A stretch of 64,000 bases of DNA from Isoetes taiwanensis (lineage: Eukaryota > Streptophyta > Lycopodiopsida > Isoetales > Isoetaceae). This document shows positions 11,260 to 23,004 of the stretch, piece by piece. Where the stretch lies: contig JAJEKV010000259.1 in the NCBI GenBank assembly GCA_021234155.1, positions 1-64,000 on the forward strand, written 5' to 3'. The stretch's first letter is position 1, and the number at the start of each line of letters is the position of its first letter. A model generated the notes under the pieces. It was not told where the DNA came from. It did no database searches and saw only the letters and a list, made by a program, of their open reading frames with translations. Position numbers and translations under genes: made by a program.

Positions 11260-12771
11260 CCACATTCTCGTTTTCCTATGCATGTGGTGCCAGGTGCACG
11301 CTCCCATGTTTCCATATGAAAGATGACATCCATATCTGCAACAACAGAGTTGAGCTACTATGGAAAGCCCTAACAATTCCAAGAGACCATACAGAGGTAC
11401 AATTCCTATTTGCTAGCAACAGATGCAGCTTCAGCTGTGATAGCAAAAAGGAGGGCAGTAGAAGCAAAAGTAGCATGCAGTGAGACGGTTGAAGCAGGGC
11501 ATGTGGCTGGAGCAGGCGGAGTAGGAGCATGATTAGAAGTGGCAGGGGTTTCGCCATAAGGGTTTTGAGGATTTGCAGAAGCGTTTGGCAGTCAAAAGAT
11601 TTGCATCTTGCTCGGATCAGTCTTGCAGGCCCCCTAGCGGCAAATACTCTTAACCTAGGCCAAATTGGTGTCTGTGAGATTCCTGCTGGAATTAGACCTT
11701 GGTCGATGTAAAGGGATGTCTTTGTCACTTGCTTGCCTTGTAATATAGCTCCTCGTACTTGCGCGTCTGCAATTGTGAATGTGACAATACAGCGGCAGTC
11801 AGGACACTGAGCACCGTACGGGTGAAGACGAGCATTTGGACATATTCAATGAGGTTCTCCCCTGCTTCCTTTGATCGGCCACAAACCATATCATCATGGC
11901 TTTTGTGTCTCAGCTCTTGAAGCTTTCTGATCCTCATGTGAATGTTGACGTTCTTAGCAGGCAAAATGTGTGATCTGCGAGGTGTGGATTGTGGCCTGCG
12001 CTGTGGTTGCGATGGCATGGTGCAGCAGTCGGCTATTCGTGCTGACGTGGTGTAGGCTTTTGAACATGTGGGACTGCCATGGCATGTGGAGTGTCCTCTC
12101 CTTTCCAAAGCCAACAGCTCTTGCTGGAATTGTTTCTGCCTTGCCAATTCGTGTATGCATCGCTGTGGTTGCTTATGAGCATCTGCATGGAGGCCTACCC
12201 TGTTGGGCGATGATTGTTTGCAACTCTTGCACGTCCAGATCTCGAGCAGCAGAATTATGCTTCAATTTATATAGCCGAGAGGCAACTATAAAATCCACTA
12301 CTAATGAGGTCTTTTTAGTGTGCCGACCCTGCTCTGAAGGGCTTGGAGCTATGACTAGGGCATTGAGGAATGCACCTATTGTGCCAGGCCTGCAATCTTA
12401 GAATGTTACTCTCAACTTTCGCCTTGATTTGCCTCTAGTCTCCATCAATGCCTGGTGTACCACCAGATCTGAGCAGCAGCCATGGCTTGCCGAGCCAATT
12501 TTGTTGATTGAACCTTTGCTCAGGCCTCCCTTCTCATCTACCTCATAGAAGAGGCTTCTCTCGTGCCTTTATTGTCTGATCTTCATGATGGGCTCCCAAA
12601 AGAGCTCGTCATGCGAGGAGCTGTCAAGCTGTGGGTGTGACTGGATGTGGGACTGGGTCTAGAGTTGGGCTAGGATTTGATGGATGTCCCTATCATCTCT
12701 CGGGTTTGGGAAGGGGTCCATAAGAGTTGCCATAATGTTTTGGGATTCACGAAAATTAGGACATAAATTTA
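11258..12771. other. Non-coding or decayed LINE 5' region
   Basis: Several open frames of 100-150 codons occur on both strands, none with a motif I know. Because LINE endonuclease lies immediately to the left on the minus strand, the minus-strand frames here (for example 11725-12147) could be the remains of its ORF1, but nothing in the sequence proves it. Confidence 0.3.
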
Positions 12772-13140
12772 GGGCAAAGCAGAGATGTTGCTAGAACGGC
12801 ATTTTGGATACCTAGAATCCAAAAGAGAGACTCAAAAACATCTTTCACATAACCATTTGAGGCAGAAAGGAATACATGGCAACATTCAGGGCAAAACAGA
12901 GATGTTTTTTGAAGGGCATTTTGGATGTTTGGAATCTAAAACAGGGACTCAAAAACATCCTTCATGTAACAATTTGAGGCAGACGGGAATTGAAGGCAGA
13001 AATTTAGGGCAAAACAAAGATGTTGTTCAAAGGGTGTTTTGGATGCCTAGAATCCAAAATAGGGATTCAAGAACGTCCTTCGCACAACAACTTGAAGCAG
13101 ACATGAATTTAGGGCAAAGCAGAGATGCTGTTCGAAGGGT
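12772..13140. repeat. Tandem repeat, about 117-bp unit, 3+ copies
   Basis: Units start at GGGCAAA(A/G)CA in 12772, 12889, 13007 and 13112 (spacing 117, 118, 105). Each unit carries GATGTT, then TTTTGGAT, then AATCCAAAA and GGGACTCAA...CATCC. Because two units are multiples of three long, a 150-codon frame runs through them with imperfect 39-residue repeats; I regard that frame as a by-product. A related fragment recurs at about 15530-15575. Confidence 0.8.
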
Positions 13141-13412
13141 GGTTTGGGTGCATATTCTTACTTGGGGTGACTCCAGGCATCGAGAGCTGTTAGATGGGCA
13201 TATTTGCCCTTTATTCCTCGATTTAGATCATACATAGTGATCCTCGTTTTTGGGGTATGCTTGTACAAGTTTTGGTGTGTTGTATAACAAGGACTGGAAA
13301 ATACTATAAGGTTTGAGGCAATGTATTAAATGGTGTTGATTTTATATATATTATATGATTTTAGGGGCTCTCGCTGTCTTACATCACCTCCGTAAGAATA
13401 TGCATCCAAACC
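13141..13412. mobile_element. Candidate MITE of 272 bp
   Basis: A 21-bp inverted pair bounds the segment: GGTTTGGGTGCATATTCTTAC at 13141-13161 (21 bases with one mismatch to its partner at 13392-13412). The interior is AT-rich and non-coding. The size and ends fit a non-autonomous DNA element, but I could not settle a target duplication, and the left end overlaps the tandem repeat, whose units contain a similar TTTTGGATGC. Confidence 0.45.
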
Positions 13413-15769
13413 AAAGGGAGTTTCAGAGGGATTTTTATTTAAGGTATGGTTTGTGTTAATTAATGTTAATGGTAGTTATGTGTTGGTTGTTATATTAAAA
13501 AAAAAAGATTAGGCCCTTCGGGCCCTAACAAAAGCAAACCAACCATCGCATATCTTGTTGAACATGCAACACAACATGGTTTTTATGCTAGGACCTCTTA
13601 ACACATTTACAAATATCATACAAGCATCTCTTATGCACATTTATAAATATCATACAAGCAGTAGAAAAAGGTTCCGCAATGCTCCCCTTTGAGAACTTGA
13701 ACAATAACTATGAACTTAAAACAATAGCATCAACCCTTTGAGAACTTGAACGACGAATAAGAAGTTAAACAAGGGCATCAAGAAACATTGTACTTGTTGA
13801 CATGTAAAAGCAAGGTACATGTTGCGTAAGTATCCAATCAATTCCCTCAAGTATAACTTCCATTAAGATAGAAGCCTTCAGTTGGAAATAAAAATTATGA
13901 GTTCTACACAAGTAAGTTAGAAGCTTCCAATTGCGAATAAAAATATGTGTTTTGTAAGACCATACTGGAAATGTAAAGAGTGCTCATCTTTACTTCATTG
14001 TCTTCGATTAAAACTTCAATGTGGCCACAAGAATGATGGGAATGATGCAATTTTGACAACGACCACTCTAACAAATTCGTCGTATCCGTCAAATGGACAA
14101 ATGGATCGCCATCATCATCTAGCAAAGGTTGTGTAGGCTATATCGGCAAGTTCCTGTGCATATCTACAAGGTATCATGAAAGCTGCTAGATACATATGGC
14201 AAAAGAGAGAAAACAGTGAATGCATACAGTATTTCAGTAAATACTTGGACACTTCAACTTCTTAAGATAGCACAATTCCAGCTTGAGGAAAAAAACACAC
14301 TTTCTGCAAAACATTCGAGAAACTTTCATCACTTAAAAAAGAAAACACTTTCTGCAACCGGAAAACTTGCATCACCAAACTAGTTGCCACAACCAGGTCA
14401 TTTGGGAGTTCTACATTGCAAATTTGGACATGAATTTTTCTTCCTACTTTAATGGGCCTTTAGATTCGAAGGAATCTGCTAGATGTTTACGCCTTGTAAA
14501 ACGTCAAGGCTTTTACCAAAGGATTTGCATAACTAACAACCCATGTCATTCTAGCACTGACGGAGCATAAACATGAAGAACAACACAACATATTTTATAC
14601 CTTCCATGTTTTTTATTTTGATGAGAAGGAAGAATGGCAAATGCTCTGTGAGTTAGGGCTTTGACCTAACAGCTGACCGACGAAGAACTCTATTTGCTCA
14701 TCAAATTCAACAATATAATTATTGAAGTAGAAAACTTAATGTGCTGAATACCTCTGCCAACACAGAGCCCAGCAAGCTCACAGGTACATTTCGACCACAT
14801 ATGAAAAAAATTGACATTTTTTACTTGAATACAATAGATTAGAAATTCAAAAGGTGAAGAATGGTTTTGAATGCCATTTGATTCATATCCGGCTAAAGCA
14901 ACCCACCGAAAAAGAATGCCCAATTTTTGCAAGCTTGAACAACCAAATTACTATGCACTATGAAGAGTTGCGAGTTGAAGATGTGCCACAACCGAAACTC
15001 CAGCCTCTGCAACCATTCTCCAGCCTGCCTGCTACAAAAATAGCTCCAGCCTTTAAAACGACAACCGAGTGATCTGCTCCAGTCTCTACAACCATCCTCC
15101 AGCCTCTGCAACCATTCTCCAGTGAAAACTCCTTCCCGAAAATTGCCATTGTAGAATCTAGGGTTAGCTAACTGTAATAATCATATGGTCGATTCATGCT
15201 TATTCTTTATAATGGATGATGTATGCATTTTTGCTTGAAAAAAAAATATTATACTCAATGAAAACAATAATCTACTCCATCAACAATAAGAATCAAGAAG
15301 ATTAGAGTCCAGAGAACAAAAGTTTTGGGGTTTCATGCATGTGAATGTAGTATTGGCAACAACAGCCGTTAGATCGTTTAAGCTAATCTAAATCAACGCT
15401 CCAAAAATGACACACTCTAGAAATACTATTTAGTATGCCCAACGAATACAACACCAGAATCCTAGTGAAATCATGCCAAAAAGCGTATAAAACTACAAAA
15501 ATAATCCCATGTTATTATGCTAGATATTAGAAACCAAAATGAGGACTCAAAGCGTCCTTCGTGCAACAATTTGTGCTTGGCCAGAGGCTGGAGGCTAAAC
15601 CCCAGTGAGGGAGTGTAGGCAGCACCGTAACCCTAGAGAGAGGAGGAGGAAGAGTGCTAGCGAGAGAAGGAGGTGAGGATGCTAGAGAGAGAAGGAGAAG
15701 AGGGCATAGAAAAAGCTTTAAGGTTGGTAGCTCCAGTAGGACATCACAATCTATAAGTAAGAAGGAATG
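13413..15769. other. Non-coding stretch
   Basis: No gene is recognised. A perfect hairpin AGGCCCTTCGGGCCCT lies near 13512. The sequence CAGCCTCTGCAACCATTCTCC occurs twice, at about 15000 and 15100, as part of a short local duplication. The rest is AT-rich. Confidence 0.5.
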
Positions 15770-15935
15770 GCATCGATCAGAGCCCTCGGATCGTTATTCT
15801 GGGATGGGATGAGCAGCTATATATGTGTTCATCATTCTTGTGGCTAGTTATCGGTGTCTTCTCAGAGCATCTCTTTCCTTGTCCATTGCTTCCCATCCTA
15901 TTCCCTGTCCATAATACCTTCCCCTGTCCAAATGG
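15770..15935 (+). repeat. Dispersed repeat, copy 1
   Basis: A block running from GATCAGAGCCCTCGGATCGTTATT to TCCATTGCTTCCCATCCTATT recurs at about 19705-19860 on the same strand and, inverted, at about 25985-26090 joined to 20700-20742. The copies differ by point changes. It is non-coding here and probably part of an unclassified retroelement. Confidence 0.7.
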
Positions 15936-18900
15936 TCGTCCTTTGCAAGCATGCATGGTTAGGAGGAGCATAATTTTATAAGATGGATATGCATGCTTGC
16001 AGTGTTTTGGATTTAGCTCCTGGCTCTATATTGCAGTAATTCTAACCACGATTATTGGTTTGCTATGATATGTATTGATGTTGCTACTTGCATGTGCTCA
16101 TATCCTCTATGGCAACGACATGCATGGTTAGGAGGAGCGATCTTGTAAGAGGGATATGCATGCTTAGAAATGTGAACTTTTAGGGGCTGGGTTGAATTCT
16201 TCTTATGTTCTGCAGTTATGGCAGCATCGTCTATGATTGGTTACATTTGGGAACACAATTTTACGGTTATAATCTATCATTATTTCAGTTCATATCATGC
16301 ATTCCTTGCTTGTTGTTTGATCCCTTTCATTTCAACATGTGTTTGCTTCCCATCTACTTGAAGCGACTTTTTCTACTCTAGCGACTTCTTTTCTCTTAGC
16401 AATCTTGCATCTTGGTGGAGCAGCGGGCTCGGCCTAATGTTTGGGTATGAACAGGAAGGATATGGTATCTCGTCTGAACAGGATAGGGCATTCAATGGCA
16501 TCCGGTGTTTACCTGCAGCACACCAGGGGATCAAGCCCGCAGCCTCACGACAGAATCTGGATTCAAATTGCGATTGTACTAAGTTATCTAATTCTTTACT
16601 TACAGTTTATAAGGTTCGACAATTCCACTGGCCCCTTCACCAATTTCCACATTTTGCTCAACTCTTTCCACATTCTGCTTTGACCCCAGCATGCCATCGC
16701 TTCTTTCTGTCCGCTTATGGGTTAAACCCCAGTGCTTTTTCTGGTTTTTACTCAGTTCCTACTTCCATTTTCTGCTTTCTCTGCCTTGATATAAAAATCA
16801 GCCTCCCTAGTCGCCCATGTTCTATAAATTGATTACCTGCCCTGCCGATCTCCCCTATTCTATCAAATCGGCCTCCTGCCCTGCCCTTTTGCCCTACCGA
16901 ATCTCCTCTCCTGTTTGCTTTGCTCTCTCTCCCTGTTCGTTCTGCTCAGCTGCCTCCTTGCCCTAAAATGGTTCGACCAAGTTGTTTTGGGTTAGGTATT
17001 GGTTTTTTTTTTTGTGTAAATTTTGTATAGTTGCATGATTATTGCTTCCTTTGGCAATAACTTTGTTTCAATTAACATTATACTTCCTTTGGCGATAAAA
17101 TGTTGTTGTTGGATAAAAAGCCTTTGGATTTTTGTGATTGTCTTTGTGGATAGAGATTTTTCCATTTACATTGTCACTATTCCCTTTACCAATACTTGGA
17201 TTTCTTCTCTCTTATGAAGTTGCTACTTCATCCTAGTACTTTGGAACCTTCCAATCGCAATGGATCCATTATTTATATCTAACTTGAAGGTTGATTGTTG
17301 AAAGTGCTTATTTGTGTCGTGCGTAACACTAGCATACATGCATTATTTTTCAAGGAATGATGGTCAAACGTGTGGCTTGGAGTTTAGGATGATTGGGGGC
17401 ATTTATTCCTAACTTTTAGGGCAATTTTTCATGGTTCTAAATTACTTATGGAAGTGTTTTCCTATGAGGTTATCTGGATGTGTGTCATTCCAGTTGGTTT
17501 AGAATTTCTTTAGGATGATGGGAGAGCATTTGCCTTTTAAACTTATGGGTGCATTCACATGGGTTTAACTTGATAATTAGAGGGTTTTTCCATAAGGTAT
17601 GTTTTTGCACCTGTATATTGTTTTTAGAATATGGGGTGAATTTGGTCTGTGTGGCATGTTAATCTATATCTATTGTCAATTTCTTTTCTGGCACGTTATG
17701 TTTTCGTCATTCTTGTCATTTACCTTAGATATTCTGGATGTGTATCCCTATATTGCATTCTTTTACATTGGATTGTAGCCCACACTAATAATTTCTTTCG
17801 AGAATTTGTTTTAGAGGCACATCTCATTGCTTAGATTGCTATTACCCTTGACCTCGACTTTGATTTCTGCCTGTTTTCGACCTTGTCAACCGTCTTGACC
17901 TTTTCCTCGACCTCAGCTTCTGTTCATTAGAAGTGACCCATCTCCAATGACTGCCTATGCGCCATCGACTATCTGGTTCGATCGCAACCTTATGTGGACC
18001 CTCGTTTATCCAGTTCTACATTACCTTTTCAGGCTTGTTCGAGCATAACTATATCCCCATCTCATTTGCGTCGTTTATTACCATCTTTTATCTTTCTCTC
18101 GCTCGTTTTACGTTACTCCTTAGCCCCTCTCCCCCCTCCCCCCTCTCTCTCTCTGTTGTTATTGTTGTTGCTGATGTGGCATGACATCAGCATTGCGTCT
18201 ACTAAAGTTTTCGATACTCGTTCACGCTTTGATGTTCTATCTTTGGGATGTTATTGCAACTTGGCATGCTTTGCATTTCTTACACTCTGTTGACATAGAT
18301 TTATCTTGATTTCGGCTTTCATCTAGCGATTTTGGGATTTCTTATTCAGAATATTTAGAATATAAGTTTTCTTCTGTTGATTGGTCATGACAATTTTTAT
18401 CCACTATTTCCCTGTTTATTGCTCTTCTATATTTCCACGTCTTTGGCCTATCCTGAATTCCATTTTATGCATCTATACTTCCACTTGGATTTGAATTTTG
18501 TCATTACATATCAGGTGATCTAGGTTCTTTTTTGAATTGCATATTTCTTTTATATTCTTTCTCAACGTTGGCAGTCGTGGCTTTATTTTTTGTTTCTGGG
18601 CCAAATCTCCAGGAAGACATGTCTCGAGTTGTCCATTATTGCACCTAGGTTTGTTATTGAATTTATCTTCTGTGCATTTACAGCTTGGTGCGCCTACTCA
18701 TCATACATCATTTGAGTTTAAATGTATCATTTGAGCTTAAATGCATCATTTAATGCATCATTTGAGCTGCTTTAACTATATATTGTTCCTACTTTTTGTA
18801 TGAACTAATGAGCTTGATATTTGACAGTTGTTTACTCTACCCTCTTAGCGTATTATCAGGGGCCTCACTTGGATCTTGAGAGCGAACTTCCAGGAACCGC

Positions 18901-19489
18901 TTTTCAATTTTTCCAAGTTATCATTCATTAGCTGCATTACCGCCCGCTTCTATTCTGCTGACTTGACCCCGCCTTGCCTATTCTTAGTCTCCACCTTTGC
19001 TCCCCAATTCTTGTTCACGTGCATTCCTCGCATGGCTACCACCTCTACCTCAACCTCGTTCCCATTCTAGTAAGTGTTATTTCTATTGAGGCATCTATGC
19101 ATAGGTTTCGACATGTTATCCAATTGCTTTATGACATCTCATTCAAAAATACCGTATCTCTTTTATTTAACATCTTCATATTGTTTTCCAAATGCGTTGC
19201 ATCGCATTTTGGTCACAAGTACATTTTATTTGGCCAAGTTTTGTGGCACTTCATTGAGTTTCTGTGGCATGGGTTTTATATTGAATATATCCTCTTTGGT
19301 TCTCATTTTTCTGGTTATGATGTATTTGTGTTTGATATGGGTTTTATAATGGATACATTCTCATTTTGTGTTGTCTTTTTTGGACTCATTCTCTAGTTCT
19401 TATTTTCTCAGGAAATCAATTTCATTCCCATTGATAACTCATTATGCTTTTGCGTTCCCCATCTTTCTAGCTTGTTCATGCTTAATTCT
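15936..19489. other. AT/T-rich non-coding stretch
   Basis: No gene is recognised. A block with CATGCATGGTTAGGAGGAGC and a downstream GGATATGCATGCTT occurs twice (about 15950-16005 and 16118-16170). A pyrimidine-rich CT tract lies near 18125-18160. The many short plus-strand open frames here are rich in Phe, Leu and Ser and follow from T-rich composition. Confidence 0.5.
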
Positions 19490-20090
19490 TTAATTTGCCA
19501 AGGCCTCTCTTCCATCTCCGATAACTGCCGGGGAGTTCCACGTATTGATGTTCGTGTTCACGGCAGATGGCGGTCATCTTGCTCTCCCTCTCGCTATGTG
19601 GTTCGTGACGTTGCTCGGCATTTAGACATTTCCCGTCAGCTGGGCTTATAGATAAGGAAGTTCTCTGGTGATCAGCCAGTTTTTGTGTTTTTTGCGAGTC
19701 CCTTCCCAGAATGGCATTGATCCGAGCCCTCTGATCGTTATTCTGGGACGGGATGGGCAGCTATATATGTGCTCATCGTTCTTGTGGCTAGTTATCGACA
19801 TCTTCTCACATCAGCATCTCTTTCCGTGTCCATTGCTTCCCACCCTATTGCCATTATATATTGTTTTGGGTTCGTCTATTTTTATGTTTCTGCTCAGTAC
19901 TGACTACTCATTGGATGATGCATTTTTTCACCCGATGGGTGATGCAAATTGTTTTCCACTCACTGGGTGATGCTATCTATATTTTCCACCCGTTGGGTGA
20001 TGCTAGATGTTTTCCACCCGTTGGTGATGCTAATTTTTCTTTTCCACCTCTCGGTGATGTTTTCTTTTTATATATATATATTTGTTTACG
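19490..20090 (+). repeat. Inverted repeat, left arm
   Basis: This block matches, in reverse orientation, the sequence that surrounds the copia element: 20520-20742 plus 25980-26275. Shared landmarks are TCTCGCTATGTGGTTC, CATTTAGAC.TTTCCCGTCAGCTGGG, TTTTTGTGTT, the dispersed-repeat block, and a run of short units CACCCGTTGGGTGATGC. The right arm is split by the copia insertion. The intact structure would fold back on itself around a spacer of about 430 bases. Confidence 0.75.
19905..20065 (+). repeat. Short tandem units CACCCGTTGGGTGATGC
   Basis: Five or six imperfect copies of a unit of about 25-30 bases with the core CCACCCGTTGGGTGATGC (or CACCCGATGGGTGATGC). Each core is a small hairpin (CACCC...GGGTG). 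The same units occur inverted at about 20525-20665. Confidence 0.75.
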
Positions 20091-20519
20091 GTTCCTAATG
20101 TCTAATGGGTGTTTTGTTGCTTTCTGGGGGCTATTTTCTTTGGGGGTACTCGCCTTCCATGGTTGTACCTAATTTTTCTAACGTTTAATGGGTACTTTCT
20201 AGGCATTTCTCCTTTCTTCAGGTTTTACACATTCCATGGTATGCGCATTTTGGCTGGCTTTACCAATTTCCTACCTTGCTCTTCATAGCATCCTCGAGGC
20301 CGTTGCCGACCATTTCTCACTAGTGTTTTACTCGAAAACCCGAAAGGGCGGGGTTTTTTATACCGATGAGAAGTTGTCGCCATTGTCCTCTCTCTTGCCT
20401 TTGCGTGTTTTCTTATTTCATTTATGGGGTAGCTAGACATTGTTCCTATGGTCAGCCCCCCATTGAGATTTTCCCACACATTGTATACTGCTGCTGTGAT
20501 GAATGACAAACCTATAGAA
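20091..20519. other. Spacer between inverted arms, LINE 3'-end-like
   Basis: No gene is present. CTCGAAAACCCGAAAGGGCGGGGTTTTTTA near 20332-20362 closely resembles CTCGAAAACCCTTCGGGGCGGGGG near 49866-49890 in the 3' part of the LINE, so a LINE 3'-end fragment probably lies here. The remainder is unassigned. Confidence 0.4.
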
Positions 20520-20742
20520 AAAGAAAAATAGCATCACCAACGGGTGGAAATCATCTAGCATCACCCAACGGGTGGAAAATATAGATAGCATCACCCAATG
20601 GGTGGAAAATAATTTGCATCAACCATTAGGTGGAAAAAAGCATCACCCAACGGGTGGTCGGTACTGAACAAAAACATATAAAAAATAGACGAACCCAAAA
20701 CAACATATAAAGGCAGGTAGGGTGGGAAGCAATGGACAAGGA
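20520..20742 (-). repeat. Inverted repeat, right arm, first part
   Basis: Reverse-orientation match to the left arm (about 19845-20060), ending at the left target-site copy AAGGA of the copia element (20738-20742). It includes four of the CACCCGTTGGGTGATGC units. Confidence 0.75.
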
Positions 20743-21132
20743 TGTTGGAATTAAATATACTGACTAAGCATAATGTGCTGAAACAACAGTGGTTCAGCAC
20801 TTAGCACACAGGTGCTGAAATGTACAGAAGGCAGCACTTTGTCAGCACTGAGCACTGACCCTAAATCAGTGCCGTAATTAGTGGACGGTGGTTAAACGGT
20901 AGACTACTATTCTTTTTTTTTTTTTTTGAAGAACTGTGTCATCAATATATTAATAGACTACTATTCTTAGTCTCACCGGTTGTATATATTGGTTGTACGT
21001 TATGTACTAAGCAATGCTCAGAAGTAGAGATTGTATTTCCTATTGCTTTTCTCAATAGATTTGTTCCTGTCTTCTATTCTATCTCTTGAGTTGATCTTGC
21101 GGGTTTGTGCTGGTTTTGCACTAGTTCTATCA
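20743..21132 (+). repeat. copia 5' LTR, 390 bp
   Basis: Starts TGTTGG and ends TATCA. It matches the 3' LTR throughout except that it lacks an 11-bp segment (GAGAAGGTGCT) and carries an extra 54 bases at about 20913-20966 (an inserted 41-bp poly-T segment and a repeated 13-bp target). These account exactly for the length difference of 43. Repeated GTGCTGA motifs in the first 130 bases may be U3 regulatory elements. Confidence 0.95.
20913..20953 (-). mobile_element. 41-bp retroposed tail inside the 5' LTR
   Basis: A poly-T run followed by GAAGAACTGTGTCATCAATATATTAA, bounded on both sides by TAGACTACTATTC (20900-20912 and 20954-20966). The 3' LTR has a single copy of that 13-mer and no insert. 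This is the mark of target-primed reverse transcription: a very short 5'-truncated LINE or SINE tail with a 13-bp target duplication. It arrived after the copia element inserted. Confidence 0.85.
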
Positions 21133-21145
21133 TGGTATCAGACGC
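21133..21145 (+). promoter_or_regulatory. Primer-binding site, initiator Met-tRNA
   Basis: TGGTATCAGA follows the 5' LTR directly and is complementary to the 3' end of plant initiator methionine tRNA, the usual primer for minus-strand cDNA of copia elements. Confidence 0.9.
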
Positions 21146-21463
21146 TTTCTTAAGGGAAGAATAGAGCAAGCTATTGGAGAAGCATCCAAATTGGATTGGC
21201 CATAGTTTCAAGAGATCTTTGGCTGAGATTTGATGGTGGAAAATCTCATTTGCAGCATTGGAGAAGATTCTTGCTTTTTGGCCTGGAGGAAATGTTTTGG
21301 GAGAGAGGTTCGGATTTTCCAGCAAGTTCTAGTGTGAAATTCGAGTTTTCCAGGATCTTTCTGGCGACAAAATTCAAGATTCAGCTTTTCTAGTGGGTGC
21401 TTTGTTTGGTGACGAATTTGTTTTCTCAACCATTTTTTTGGCGGCTGAAAATAAGAGAAATTC

Positions 21464-22290
21464 ATGGATCCATTCAAGTTCTCATAGAATGCAAAGCTCA
21501 CTAATAATAATTACCATGCTTGGAAGAAGTTCATGGTGAATTATTTGATAGCGGTGTTTGATGAAGACTTTATCAGCACCAAGTCAGCAGATGCTGGCAG
21601 GATAAACCAGAAAGCTTGTGCTCTTGTCAAAATGTTGGCTGAAGAAACAATTGGTCATGAAGTCAACCATTTTACTGAGTTTAAGGAGATGTGGTTTCAT
21701 TTGGAGAAATCTCTTGATAGCAAGGGTATGGCTACTCAAATGCTGATCCAGAACAAAATGAGACATGCCCAATTAGGTGATTTCAAATCTGTCACAACGT
21801 ACCTTACTCAGATGAAGCAATGGCACTTAGATTACATGGCTGCTGGTGGAGTGCTGTCTGAAAAACAGCTGATTCAAGATATCTTGGTTGGTCTTCCTCC
21901 TTCATATGATATTATCTCTTCGAAGATCAGGTACAAGGAGAAGATTGATATAGCCAAAGTAACCATTCTACTGCAACAAAAGGAGTTGGTGCAGAAGCAA
22001 AGGGATGGGAGAGTGGACCATGCTAATTTTGTGTCTACTTCTCGGGCTGACACCAAGAGGAAGTTTGCTGATAGCAAAGACTCTAAGAAGTCAGAAAATA
22101 TGAAGTCTGATAGTAATAAATCCAAGGAGTTCAAGTGCTGGAATTGTGGTGAAAAGGGTCATTACAGTTTGAATTGTAAGAAGGAGAATAAATGCTCAAA
22201 GGGTAGTGACACGAGAAGCACAACAGTCAACTCAAAGGGAGAGACAAGTGCTTTTGATGCTGAATACTTGAATCTTGCAGCAGTGGCCAG
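21464..22290 (+). pseudogene. copia gag region
   Basis: An ATG at 21464 opens the expected frame, but a stop follows after seven codons at about 21485-21487; the frame then reads on through NNYHAWKKFM, typical of the copia gag start. The UBN2-type helical Gag follows, and a zinc knuckle CWNCGEKGHYSLNC is intact at about 22137-22178. Gag packages the RNA. Apart from the early stop this part is open. Confidence 0.85.
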
Positions 22291-23004
22291 CACCTTACAG
22301 AAGGACTGGATTTTGGACTCAGGAGCCACGGTTCATCTTACTGGAGATTCAAATGTGTTTTCTGAACTTGAACCTCGATCTGGAGGTGATGTGAAGATGG
22401 GTGATGGATATTCCCTTCCTATCACAAGAAAGGGGATTGTAGCTTTTCAATTGCATGGACGTGATGTAGTTAGTAAGGTGAGGAATGTCATGTTTGCACC
22501 TGGATTACAGTCTAATATCATGTCTGCTGCTGAATTTGATAAGGTGGGCCATCACATTGTTCTCAGAAATGGCAAAGCCTATCTGCTGGGCAGGAATCCA
22601 CTTGAAGGCATTGACTTGAAAAGTCTGCAATTCATGGCGCAGTGGACGCTGCAGAATGGCTTGTATATCTTTGATGGTTCAGTTTATAAGACTGAACATG
22701 GTCTTGTACGTGCTGATTTGACTGCTGAGCATCTGTGGCATGCTCGTTTTGGCATGTTGGAGGCACTGCTGTACATGCTTTGTACAAGAACAAGATGGTT
22801 ACATGTATTCCCTCTCTGAAATGTGTCAAGCTTGAGTGTGCTGCATGCCATCTCGGAAAGCAACCTCAACCACAACAGGCTATTCATCCAGCAACTCAAC
22901 CTCTTGAGCTGCTGCATTCTGATTTGTGCTATATGCCTGATGTTTCACTCGGTGGAAAGAGGTATTTCTTGACCCTGATTGATGATTTCAGTAGGTACAC
23001 TTGA
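22291..23004 (+). pseudogene. copia protease and GAG-pre-integrase region
   Basis: The protease active site WILDSGATVHLTGD (about 22309-22350) is intact, with the family's later hydrophobic segment FAPGLQSNIMS near 22495-22525. The pre-integrase HHCC zinc region (HLWHARFG near 22732, CAACHLGKQ near 22840-22865) is split by a one-base frameshift near 22745. LLHSDLCYMP begins the integrase core. The frame ends at TGA 23002-23004, which most likely replaced a Trp codon. Confidence 0.85.

Noticed and set aside
11021-11382. Long Ser/Leu and Arg/Glu open frames on both strands
   Set aside because: They are produced by the (CT)n microsatellite and contain no other feature.
12785-13237. 150-codon frame with internal repeats as a possible repeat protein
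   Set aside because: It follows from tandem units whose lengths happen to be multiples of three; the last unit breaks the period, and there is no known motif, upstream promoter or matching paralogue.
16437-19396. Several plus-strand frames of 80-140 codons with apparent membrane segments
   Set aside because: The strand is T-rich, which gives Phe/Leu/Ser-rich translations by default; no motifs or splice structure support genes.
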